A stretch of 13,009 nucleotides of DNA from an uncultured Clostridium sp. GTDB lineage: Bacteria > Bacillota_A > Clostridia > TANB77 > CAG-508. A program made the position numbers and the translations under genes. Shown in pieces: positions 1 to 6,079 of the stretch (the stretch's first letter is position 1; every line of letters begins with the position of its first letter). The notes beneath the pieces were generated by a model. That model saw nothing but the letters and a program-made list of their open reading frames with translations, was not told the origin of the DNA and searched no databases. The stretch spans positions 1-13,009 of the forward strand of contig CAJKKA010000041.1 of the NCBI GenBank assembly GCA_905200315.1, in the 5' to 3' direction.

Positions 1-1
1 A

Positions 2-190
2 GAAAAATGGGAGATGGATTGGAATAGCTCTATGGATTATTCAAAAAAAGAAGGAATAAAAGAGGGTGTAACCGAAGGAAGAAAAAAAGAAAGACTAGAA
101 AATGCAAAAAAAATGAAAGAAGAGAAAATACCAACAGAAACAATCATGAAAATAACTGGTTTAACAAAAGAAGAAGTAGAAAAGCTATAA
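2..190 (+). CDS. C-terminal end of an Rpn-family / PD-(D/E)XK nuclease-transposase-like protein (partial)
   Basis: The frame is open from the left edge to a TAA at 188-190 and shows the last 62 residues. The tail has a Lys/Glu-rich helix with a Gly-Arg-Lys-Lys type run (KEGIKEGVTEGRKKERLE), then KKMKEEKIPTETIMKITGLT and KEEVEKL. This layout, a charged EGxxEGxxE helix followed by a short 'I...IxxITGLxxEEIxxL' helical hairpin, is typical of the C-terminus of Rpn (recombination-promoting nuclease, YhgA-like) proteins, which are common as multicopy genes in Clostridia. The catalytic PD-(D/E)XK domain would lie left of the window, so nuclease activity cannot be judged. A terminator-like hairpin follows at 279-317. 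Confidence 0.6.
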   Translation, partial: EKWEMDWNSSMDYSKKEGIKEGVTEGRKKERLENAKKMKEEKIPTETIMKITGLTKEEVEKL

Positions 191-252
191 AACTATTTAA
201 ATTATAAAAAATATAATATAAATTTAACTACAAAATTTAAATAAAAAAACGC

Positions 253-281
253 TTGAAAAATTTAACTAAATATTATATAAA
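253..281 (+). promoter_or_regulatory. Promoter for the GH18 gene (TTGAAA, 17 nt, TATAAA)
   Basis: The -35 TTGAAA lies at 253-258 and the -10 TATAAA at 276-281, separated by 17 nt; each differs from the sigma-A consensus at one base. Transcription would start near 287-289, inside the left arm of the hairpin at 279-317, so transcripts from this promoter cannot form the full hairpin. Confidence 0.6.
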
Positions 282-317
282 TAAAACATATTGTGAAAAT
301 AATGTGTTTTATTTTTT
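279..317 (+). terminator. Rho-independent terminator behind the Rpn-like gene
   Basis: The arms at 279-292 and 301-314 pair over 14 positions with one G-U wobble around an 8-nt loop, and a T run continues to 317. The stem is AT-rich and hence weak. The left arm overlaps the -10 box of the GH18 promoter, so it can only stop readthrough from upstream. Confidence 0.5.
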
Positions 318-340
318 AGCAAATAAAAGAGGAGATTCAA

Positions 341-2026
341 ATGAGAAGAGATAAAAGAGAAGCAGCAAACAAAAGAGGAAAAATAATAAAAATAATAGTA
401 CTAATAATTATAATTATACTTATGGCTTTATTAGTATGGCTTAAAGCACCAGATTATTATGTTAAAGAAGTTAAAGGCAAAACAAACTTAGTAATAAATA
501 ACAACAATGTTACATCAAAAATGAAAGATGATGTTTATATTGATAGCAAAGGAGTAATATATTTATCTATAAACGATGTAAAAAATTACTTTGATAAATA
601 TATTAATTACGATGAAAGTTCAAATAGATTAATTACAACTTCGGATACAAAAATAGCAACATTAATTAAAGATAAAAAAAATATAGATATTAATGGTGCA
701 ACAGTAAGTATTGCAAGCACAGTAATTGAAAAAGATGGAAAAATATATATTCCATTTTCAGAACTTGCACAAAATGTGTATAACGTTGAAATTGAACACA
801 AAGAATCCACAGATAGAGTTGTTATAGATTCTTTAGATAGAGAATTAAAAAAAGCTGATAGCAAGAAAAATATAAAAGTAAAATATAAAGCAAAGAAATT
901 TTCTAAAACACTAGCAAAAGTAAAACAAGGAGAAAAAGTAGTTGTTATTTCTCAAGATGATAAATGGAGTAAAATAAGAACAGAAAACGGCATTGTAGGA
1001 TATGTAAAAAATAAAACAATTGCAAATTTAACTTATGTTAGAGAAAACATGGAAGAAACAAAACAAATAAATGGAAAAGTAAATTTAGTTTGGGATTATT
1101 ATTCAGAATATGCAAAAGCTCCAAATAGAAATGAAGAAAATATAGAAGCTGTTAATGTATTTTCACCATCATTTTTCTATCTTGAGAAAGGTAGCGATGG
1201 AAAAGTTTCAGAAAATGTAAATCAAGAAGGTAAAGATTATGTGGAATGGGCACATAATAATGGATTTAAAGTATGGCCAATGGTTTCTAATAACTCATAT
1301 TTAACAACAACAGAAGGAATTTTAAATGATTACACAAAAAGAAGAAAATTAGAAGATGAAATAGTTAGAGTTGCAGAAGAATATAATGTTGACGGTATAA
1401 ACTTAGATTTTGAAAATATGAATAAAGCAGATAAAGATATGTATTCTAGATTAGTTATAGAACTTGCTCCAAGGTTAAAAGATTTAGGGAAAACTTTAAC
1501 TGTAGATGTAACAGCACCAGATGGCTCTGAAACATGGTCATTATGTTTCGATAGAGATGTTATTGCAGATGTTTCAGACTATATAGTATTTATGGCATAT
1601 GACCAATATGGAACAGGAGGAAATAAAGAAGGAACAACAGCAGGATATAACTGGGTTGAAAATAATGTAAAAAAATTTATAGGACAAGAAGCAGTAGCAA
1701 AAGAAAAAATAATATTAGGAATACCTTTATATACAAGATTATGGAAAGAAGATAATGGGAAAATAACAAGTAAAGTTGTTAATGTTAAAGATGTAGATAA
1801 TACTATTCCAAACGATGTTCAAAAGAAATGGGACGATGAACTTAAACAAAACTATGTTGAATATACAGAAGGAAGTGCAACCTACAAAATGTGGATTGAA
1901 GATGAAAAATCTATAACAGAAAAAATTGGATTAGCAAAAAAATACGATTTAGCAGGAATTGCATTTTGGGAAAAAGACAGAGAATATGAAGGCTTCTGGC
2001 AATTTGTTGCAAACGAATATAAATAA
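341..2026 (+). CDS. Membrane-anchored SH3-domain glycoside hydrolase family 18 protein (spore cortex / cell-wall hydrolase type)
   Basis: 561 residues; ATG at 341 preceded by GAGGAG at about 331-336. A basic N-terminus is followed by one hydrophobic segment (about 17-34) that should anchor the protein with the rest outside. Residues about 45-165 look like a copper-amine-oxidase-N-type wall-associated domain, and about 175-232 are a bacterial SH3 domain (KVKQGEKVVVIS, WSKIRTENGIVGYV). Residues about 245-561 are a GH18 barrel with the DxxDxDxE signature DGINLDFE at 351-358 (Glu358 as proton donor) and MAYDQYG at 418-424. All catalytic landmarks are present. The family includes YaaH/SleL-like enzymes that cut N-acetylglucosamine linkages in spore cortex peptidoglycan; the exact substrate here is inferred. 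It has its own promoter and is followed by a hairpin terminator. Confidence 0.9.
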   Translation: MRRDKREAANKRGKIIKIIVLIIIIILMALLVWLKAPDYYVKEVKGKTNLVINNNNVTSKMKDDVYIDSKGVIYLSINDVKNYFDKYINYDESSNRLITTSDTKIATLIKDKKNIDINGATVSIASTVIEKDGKIYIPFSELAQNVYNVEIEHKESTDRVVIDSLDRELKKADSKKNIKVKYKAKKFSKTLAKVKQGEKVVVISQDDKWSKIRTENGIVGYVKNKTIANLTYVRENMEETKQINGKVNLVWDYYSEYAKAPNRNEENIEAVNVFSPSFFYLEKGSDGKVSENVNQEGKDYVEWAHNNGFKVWPMVSNNSYLTTTEGILNDYTKRRKLEDEIVRVAEEYNVDGINLDFENMNKADKDMYSRLVIELAPRLKDLGKTLTVDVTAPDGSETWSLCFDRDVIADVSDYIVFMAYDQYGTGGNKEGTTAGYNWVENNVKKFIGQEAVAKEKIILGIPLYTRLWKEDNGKITSKVVNVKDVDNTIPNDVQKKWDDELKQNYVEYTEGSATYKMWIEDEKSITEKIGLAKKYDLAGIAFWEKDREYEGFWQFVANEYK

Positions 2027-2034
2027 TTATTAAT

Positions 2035-2075
2035 AAAAAACACTTATGTAACATACAATTACATAGGTGTTTTTT
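2035..2075 (+). terminator. Strong hairpin terminator that also contains the next gene's ribosome binding site
   Basis: Arms at 2035-2051 and 2059-2075 pair over 17 positions with a single G-U wobble and a 7-nt loop; the right arm ends in six T. It terminates the GH18 transcript. The next gene's only Shine-Dalgarno candidate, AGGTG at 2065-2069, lies in the right arm, and its ATG starts at 2076, the base after the hairpin. Confidence 0.8.
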
Positions 2076-2873
2076 ATGGTTAAATATATTGAAAATAAAA
2101 AAATGTTTTTTAGAAAATTAAAAGAAGAAAATAATAAAATTTTTATTTCAAAAATAAATAGAAATATAGCAAAAAAAGTTATAAAAAAATTAAATAAAAA
2201 TGAAGTAAGAAATGTTGTATGTGATAAAGAAATTATGAAAAGTGAAGAATTTAAAAATTATTTATATTCAAATAAAATTTATATATATAATGGAATAAAA
2301 TTATACAAAAACATATTGCAAAATATATTTGAATTTATTGAAGAAAAAGGAATAAATTTAAAACAGAAAAGTGCAGCAATTTTGGTAAATGATAATAGTG
2401 AAATAAACAGAAAAATTATTTATAATGTTACAAAATATTTTAAACAAACAACAATAGTAACAAACAATGTTAGAAGATTTTTTAAAATAGAAAAAGAACT
2501 AGAAGAAAGCGGAATACCCATAAATATATCAAATAATAAAAAGAAATGTTTAAGAAAAAAAGAAATAATAATAAATATAGACTTTCCAAAAGAATTAATA
2601 AATAAATATAATATATATGAAAGGGCAATTATAATTAATATAGAAGAAAATATAATAATTTCAGATAAAAAATTTAATGGAATTAATCTAAATTATTATG
2701 AACTAGAATTAGATGAAAAATATAATAAATACGAAAAATTTGATAAAAATATAGTAGTAGAAAGTATGATTATTGAAAGCAAATTAGAAAAATATAATAC
2801 TTTAAAGATAAAAAATTTAATTGGAAATAGAGGCATTATAAATGATGAAGAATTTAAAAAAATAGTAGTATAA
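2076..2873 (+). CDS. Unrecognised Lys/Asn/Ile-rich protein, possibly with a Rossmann-like domain
   Basis: I do not recognise this 265-residue protein. The frame also opens with a GTG at 2067, but that lies inside the terminator stem and would place the AGGTG inside the gene; ATG 2076, with AGGTG six bases upstream, is preferred. There is no signal peptide or membrane segment. The C-terminal half, from about KSAAILVNDNSEI through TTIVTNNVRRFF, an ESGIPINIS strand and EIIINIDFP to AIIINIEENI, alternates beta strands and helices with the spacing of a Rossmann-like nucleotide-binding or oxidoreductase fold, but no clear Gly-rich dinucleotide loop is present. The stop codon lies two bases before the -35 box of greA. 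Codon use is extremely AT-rich, like the neighbours. Function unknown; the fold is inferred from pattern only. Confidence 0.7.
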   Translation: MVKYIENKKMFFRKLKEENNKIFISKINRNIAKKVIKKLNKNEVRNVVCDKEIMKSEEFKNYLYSNKIYIYNGIKLYKNILQNIFEFIEEKGINLKQKSAAILVNDNSEINRKIIYNVTKYFKQTTIVTNNVRRFFKIEKELEESGIPINISNNKKKCLRKKEIIINIDFPKELINKYNIYERAIIINIEENIIISDKKFNGINLNYYELELDEKYNKYEKFDKNIVVESMIIESKLEKYNTLKIKNLIGNRGIINDEEFKKIVV

Positions 2874-2875
2874 AC

Positions 2876-2904
2876 TTGACAAACCAATAATAATATTCTA
2901 TATT
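2876..2904 (+). promoter_or_regulatory. greA promoter (TTGACA, 17 nt, TATATT)
   Basis: A perfect -35 TTGACA at 2876-2881, a 17-nt spacer and TATATT at 2899-2904. It begins two bases after the upstream stop codon, so greA can be expressed independently. The transcript start would be about 2911, leaving a leader of roughly 35 nt with AAGGAGG at about 2932-2938. Confidence 0.8.
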
Positions 2905-2945
2905 AATGAGGTATTAAAATTACATAATCATAAGGAGGAAACATT

Positions 2946-3422
2946 ATGGAAGAAAAAGAAGTTATATTAACACAAGAAGGTTTTGATAAATTAGAAAAGG
3001 AATTAGAAAAATTAAAAACTGAAACAAGAGCTGAAATAGCAGAAAGAATAAAAGTTGCTTTAGGTTTTGGAGATTTATCTGAAAACTCTGAATACGATGA
3101 AGCAAAAAATGCTCAAGCAGAAAACGAAAATAAAATTGTTGAATTAGAAAAGAAATTAAGACTTGCAAAAATAATAGATGAATCAGAAATAGATACAAAA
3201 ACAGTACAAGTTGGAAATACAGTAAAAGTATTCGATGAAGAATTTGATGAAGAAGTAGAATACACAATTGTAGGTTCAACAGAAGTTAATTTAGCCGAAA
3301 ATAAAATATCAAACGAATCACCTTTAGGAGCAGCTTTATTAGGTAAAAAGAAAAATGCGGTTATAGAAGTTCAAATTCCAGATGGAATTGCAAAATATAA
3401 AATATTATCAATAAGAAAATAA
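2946..3422 (+). CDS. greA: Transcription elongation factor GreA
   Basis: 158 residues, the normal GreA length. GreA enters the secondary channel of stalled RNA polymerase and stimulates cleavage of backtracked transcripts. The N-terminal coiled-coil hairpin (about 1-78) carries the tip loop [13 protein letters not shown] at 42-54, which holds the acidic pair (Asp43 and Glu46) needed for cleavage. The C-terminal FKBP-like domain has the conserved [19 protein letters not shown] stretch. The start is set by AAGGAGG a few bases upstream of ATG 2946. It has its own strong promoter and terminator, so it appears to be a single-gene unit. Confidence 0.97.
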   Translation: MEEKEVILTQEGFDKLEKELEKLKTETRAEIAERIKVALGFGDLSENSEYDEAKNAQAENENKIVELEKKLRLAKIIDESEIDTKTVQVGNTVKVFDEEFDEEVEYTIVGSTEVNLAENKISNESPLGAALLGKKKNAVIEVQIPDGIAKYKILSIRK

Positions 3423-3429
3423 TAAAATT

Positions 3430-3457
3430 TTGGGTTGCAAATATGCAACCCAATTTT
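3430..3457 (+). terminator. greA terminator
   Basis: TTGGGTTGCA at 3430-3439 pairs perfectly with 3444-3453 across an AATA loop, followed by TTTT. It lies 7 bases after the greA stop codon. Confidence 0.85.
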
Positions 3458-3487
3458 AATAAAAATGTAAAAAATTAATAGAGAATG

Positions 3488-3517
3488 TTGTAGGGGTCGA
3501 CGCCTCTGTCGACTCGA
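3488..3517 (+). repeat. GC-rich palindromic intergenic repeat, copy 1
   Basis: 30 bases starting TTGTAGGGG and containing GTCGAC (3496-3501), GCCTCT and GTCGAC (3508-3513). It matches copy 2 at 8881-8910 at 29 of 30 positions (T against C at 3514). It stands out as GC-rich in very AT-rich DNA and can form a hairpin. It sits between the greA terminator and the broken LTA-synthase gene. Confidence 0.85.
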
Positions 3518-3561
3518 TAAAAAATAAGGACATGGAAAATTATACATAATAGAGGAAATAA

Positions 3562-4867
3562 ATGAAATATATAAATAAAATAAAAGAAAAATTAAAAGAA
3601 ATAAATTATAAAGAATTAGCTAGAAATCTAATAGTATTATTTGTATTATATTTATTAACTTCTACATTTGCTGGAATTGATATTTATGAGTATGAAGAGT
3701 TTATTAAAAATCTAAAAATTATAAACTGTATAGAATTGTTTTTTAAAAATATAATATTTAATTTAGATTTTGTTTTAAATTATTTTATATTAGTTACAAT
3801 GTATCTAATAAATTATGGGATTTCTGGCAGAAAAAGAATAGCTATGTTAATTACAATTGTATTAAGCAGTGCATTTTCAATAATGGATTATTTTGTAACT
3901 CAAATAAGAGGAATAGGTTTTACATTCTTTAAAAAATAGAAAAAATACCGTAGTAGGAAAAATGCATTCATCACAATATGGTGGTGGAACTGCAAATGTA
4001 GAGTATGAATTTTTAACACGAAATGCAACAGCGTTTTTGCCAGTTGGAGCTATGCCATATCAACAATATATAAAAAAAGATACAAACTCTGCTGTTTCAT
4101 ATATGAATAGTTTAAATTATAAAACAATAGGAATTCATTCGTGGTATAAAACGGGTTATAGCAGAGGAAAAATATATAAATATTTAGGATTTGATAAATC
4201 ATTATTTAAAGAAGATATGAACAATTTGGAAAATGAAATAAATGAGTATTCTAGCGATATAAGCACATACAAATATGTAATAGATGAATTAGAAAATAAA
4301 GAAAAAGATGAAAGCATATTTGAATTTGTAGTAACAATGCAAAATCATTTACCATATATATATCAAAATGATAATGGTCAAAAATATGTAGACAATATAT
4401 ATGTAAATAATTATTTACAAGTGCAAAATAAAGTTGACAATAGCTTAAAATATTTACTAGATTATATAGAAAAATATGATGAAAAAACAATAGTGTTATT
4501 TTTTGGAGACCATCAACCAAATCTTAACTTACAAGACGAATATGGAATAAGAAGCGGAATAAAAGAAGATGAAGCAAATTATATAGTTCCATATTTTATA
4601 ACAGCTAATTATGACATTAATTTAGAAGGAAAAGAAGAAATTAGTACAAACTATTTAGAAAGCTTATTAATGAAAAATACAAATCTAAAGAAAGATTCGT
4701 ATAGTTTGTATATGGAAGAATTAAATAAGGAAATACCAATAATAACGAATCAATATTATATAGATAAAGATGGTAATAAAAACGAAATAGATGATAAACA
4801 ATCTAGGTATTATGATAAATTACAAGAATATCAAAGAGTTGTATATTATAAAATGTTTGATGAATAA
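3562..4867 (+). pseudogene. LTA synthase / alkaline-phosphatase-superfamily sulfatase protein with the middle deleted
   Basis: Two open pieces in different frames belong to one LtaS-like gene. Piece 1 (3562-3939, 125 residues, GAGG before the ATG) is the N-terminal membrane region with hydrophobic segments at about 21-38, 69-86 and 92-112, ending in a stop after GIGFTFFKK. Piece 2 (ATG 3962-4867, 301 residues) is the C-terminal part of the extracellular sulfatase domain. It keeps GGGTANVEYEFLT with the nucleophile-type Thr10, His59/Trp61/Arg68, His129 in MQNHLPY, and Asp183-His184 in FFGDHQPN. Read in its own frame upstream of the ATG, it continues homology (NTVVGK). Missing are the last membrane segments and the start of the sulfatase domain, including the metal-binding Glu near NxIxIxxES; compared with ~600-650-residue relatives, some 150-220 residues are lost. 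A single frameshift cannot explain this. Intact, such enzymes polymerise glycerol phosphate for lipoteichoic acid; this copy is probably dead. Confidence 0.8.
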
Positions 4868-4873
4868 AAAGAA

Positions 4874-4905
4874 AACCCCTGTACATAATTATATGTACAG
4901 GGGTT
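4874..4905 (-). terminator. Terminator between convergent genes, mainly for the minus-strand gene
   Basis: A perfect 13-bp stem (4874-4886 with 4893-4905) and a 6-nt loop. Read on the minus strand it is followed by TTTTCTTTTT, a good U tract; on the plus strand only TT follows. It therefore mainly ends the gene at 4912-5334, with possible partial use by the LTA-synthase remnant. Confidence 0.8.
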
Positions 4906-4911
4906 AAGGTG

Positions 4912-5334
4912 TTACTCAATTGATTCAAGGGCCTGTTTTAAAAGGTTCTTTTTAGCAGAATCCTTTGGCTCATATATATCAATATGAACAGTAGGTCCAT
5001 GCTGCTCTTCAGCTGGTTTACTAATAGAAAATTGAAGAAAACCATTGTAAGAGCTAACAAGATTAGTATAAGTTAAAAGAGTTTTAATTTCATTAAGATT
5101 GATGTCTTTTTCTTTTAACATAAATGATAATCTTATAGCGCTGAATATTGATCTGCAGCGATAAATCTTAATTCTAAGAAGTTTATGCTGTGATTCATAT
5201 TTTAAAATACAATTACAGCCTTGCAAAATCATTGAGTTTACACCATTTAGGAAGTAATCTAATTCTTCCCATTGCTTACGGAGTATTATATCATACTCCC
5301 GAATTTTTGTTGCATCACTAAGTTGCTTTGACAT
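4912..5334 (-). CDS. Unrecognised 140-residue soluble protein, codon use unlike neighbours
   Basis: I do not recognise this family. The start is secure: AAGGAGG stands just before the ATG at 5334-5332, with a TTGCCT-17-TATAAT promoter further upstream. The protein has no membrane segment or signal peptide. It looks mostly helical up to about residue 85 (IREYDIILRKQWEELDYFL, then a cysteine-containing stretch ILQGCNCIL and IKIYRCRSIFSAIRL). A short beta-like region (FLQFSISKPAEEQHGP, then VHIDIYEP) and a final helix follow. Base composition is visibly less AT-rich than the flanks, and arginine codons include CGG (codon 12), CGT and CGC, otherwise almost absent here. That suggests recent acquisition (inference). 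It is a monocistronic unit with its own terminator. Confidence 0.75.
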   Translation of the reverse strand: MSKQLSDATKIREYDIILRKQWEELDYFLNGVNSMILQGCNCILKYESQHKLLRIKIYRCRSIFSAIRLSFMLKEKDINLNEIKTLLTYTNLVSSYNGFLQFSISKPAEEQHGPTVHIDIYEPKDSAKKNLLKQALESIE

Positions 5335-5354
5335 TATGTCCTCCTTATTATATA

Positions 5355-5367
5355 GGGTACTTGACCC
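5355..5367 (-). promoter_or_regulatory. Inverted repeat in the leader of the 140-residue gene
   Basis: On the minus strand GGGTCAAGTACCC (4-bp arms) lies 12 nt downstream of the -10 box and before the ribosome binding site, followed upstream by the small palindrome GATAGTATC. It could be an operator or a 5' stabilising hairpin. The next minus-strand gene has a similarly placed GGT...ACC repeat. Confidence 0.35.
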
Positions 5368-5379
5368 ATTGATACTATC

Positions 5380-5408
5380 ATTATAGCATATTATGTAGAT
5401 AAAGGCAA
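5380..5408 (-). promoter_or_regulatory. Promoter of the 140-residue gene (TTGCCT, 17 nt, TATAAT)
   Basis: On the minus strand the -35 TTGCCT (5408-5403) and a perfect -10 TATAAT (5385-5380) are 17 nt apart. It sits immediately downstream of the terminator of the preceding minus-strand gene, making the two genes separate units. Confidence 0.7.
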
Positions 5409-5416
5409 ATTTTTAT

Positions 5417-5444
5417 AAAAAAAAGCAACCCTTTTAGGGAAGCT
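5417..5444 (-). terminator. Terminator of the 92-residue gene
   Basis: On the minus strand AGCTTCCCT (5444-5436) pairs with AGGGTTGCT (5432-5424) apart from two T-T mismatches, with a 3-nt loop, followed by a run of eight T (5424-5417). It lies three bases after the TAG stop. Confidence 0.75.
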
Positions 5445-5447
5445 TTA

Positions 5448-5726
5448 CTATAGCCATAAGGTTGAATTGTTTTTTAATTCATTTTGTTGATCTTCAGATA
5501 CATTACCAAAATAGAAGATATTGTAATTTCCACTATCTATTACTCTGTTAATAACGCATTCATTTAATACAGGTGTACTACCAAAGTAACCTAAGAAATC
5601 TGAAGATTTTTCTTTAGATACAATAATATTTTGATTAACACCAACTTCTACTTCTTCGTTTATAATTCCTGTAACAGTTGTTTTTGTTGTGTTTCTTGCA
5701 TTTTTTGATCCTGCTGTTCTTGCCAT
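5448..5726 (-). CDS. Unrecognised 92-residue protein with an AT-hook-like N-terminus
   Basis: The frame is open back to 5963, but the added N-terminal part is AT-rich noncoding sequence that crosses the promoter. The start at 5726 is chosen because TAAGGAGG lies just upstream of that ATG and an extended -10 promoter precedes it. The mature frame starts MARTAGSKNARNTTKTT; the RTAGSKN core resembles the GRPKGSKN AT-hook-like tails seen in small DNA-binding proteins, though the central Arg-Pro is absent. The remainder (VEVGVNQNIIVSKEKSSDFL, then GNYNIFYFGNVSEDQQNEL) reads as a small mixed alpha/beta domain ending in Trp-Leu. No signal peptide or membrane helix. Function unknown. Confidence 0.7.
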   Translation of the reverse strand: MARTAGSKNARNTTKTTVTGIINEEVEVGVNQNIIVSKEKSSDFLGYFGSTPVLNECVINRVIDSGNYNIFYFGNVSEDQQNELKNNSTLWL

Positions 5727-5755
5727 ATAAATAGCCTCCTTAAATAAATTATTCT

Positions 5756-5769
5756 TTGGTACAAACCAA
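5756..5769 (-). promoter_or_regulatory. Inverted repeat in the leader of the 92-residue gene
   Basis: On the minus strand TTGGT-TTGT-ACCAA, 5-bp arms, starts 12 nt downstream of the -10 box, the same place as the GGGT...ACCC repeat of the neighbouring minus-strand gene. It may be an operator or a 5' mRNA hairpin. Confidence 0.35.
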
Positions 5770-5781
5770 TTATTTAAAAGT

Positions 5782-5809
5782 ATTATATCAAAAAAAAACG
5801 AAAAATCAA
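5782..5809 (-). promoter_or_regulatory. Extended -10 promoter of the 92-residue gene
   Basis: On the minus strand TTGATT (5809-5804), a 16-nt spacer and TATAAT (5787-5782), the latter preceded by TGA to give the extended TGNTATAAT form. Confidence 0.7.
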
Positions 5810-5933
5810 TTATTTTGTTAAAAAAAATAAAAAATATTATACTATCTATAATTTGTATTTTTTTGTAGTTTTTTGTCGAAGGATTTTTCTTGCAAAAGTA
5901 AATTAAATGTGTTAATAATATAAAAAATATAGG

Positions 5934-5986
5934 GAGCAAAGAAATAGATGAATGAAAAAGCATTCATTATATTTCTTTGCTCTTTT
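5934..5986 (+). terminator. Long isolated hairpin with a T tail
   Basis: Left arm 5934-5954 pairs with 5961-5982 across a 6-nt loop with one small internal irregularity (about 20 bp), followed by TTTT. No plus-strand gene ends before it. A TTGCAA (5890-5895), 17 nt, TAATAA (5913-5918) promoter candidate lies just upstream, so it may end a very short RNA. Alternatively it protects comM from antisense or readthrough transcription. Confidence 0.5.
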
Positions 5987-6079
5987 GTGTATTAAAATTT
6001 GTATTTTATATAAAGGGGAGAATATTTAGGGGCATATATAAGTAATTTTTATAAGATATAAATATTTTTAGGAGGAAAT

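Larger units (their letters stand above)
5727..6079. other. 353-bp intergenic region between divergent genes
   Basis: From left to right: leader and promoter of the 92-residue minus-strand gene (5735-5809); a poly-A/T stretch without recognisable signals (5810-5885); a possible plus-strand promoter and long hairpin that could make a short RNA (5890-5986); and the AT-rich comM leader ending in AGGAGG at about 6071-6076. I see no convincing ORF in it and could not pick a clear comM promoter. Confidence 0.6.

Noticed and set aside
279..317. Riboswitch or attenuator in the GH18 leader
   Set aside because: The GH18 promoter overlaps the left arm, so its own transcript cannot form the hairpin; no other structured aptamer-like sequence fits in the short leader.
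2962..3279. Minus-strand ORF opposite greA
   Set aside because: Leu/Phe-rich antisense of a confident greA, with no ribosome binding site.
3925..3965. Frameshift explanation for the LTA-synthase gene
   Set aside because: A large central part of the protein is absent, so no shift could restore a full product; there is no CGG at the junction.
5727..5963. Long N-terminal extension (hydrophobic, from 5963) of the 92-residue gene
   Set aside because: It crosses the promoter, the leader repeat and the ribosome binding site; the extra residues are Phe/Ile/Leu/Lys-rich products of AT-rich noncoding DNA.
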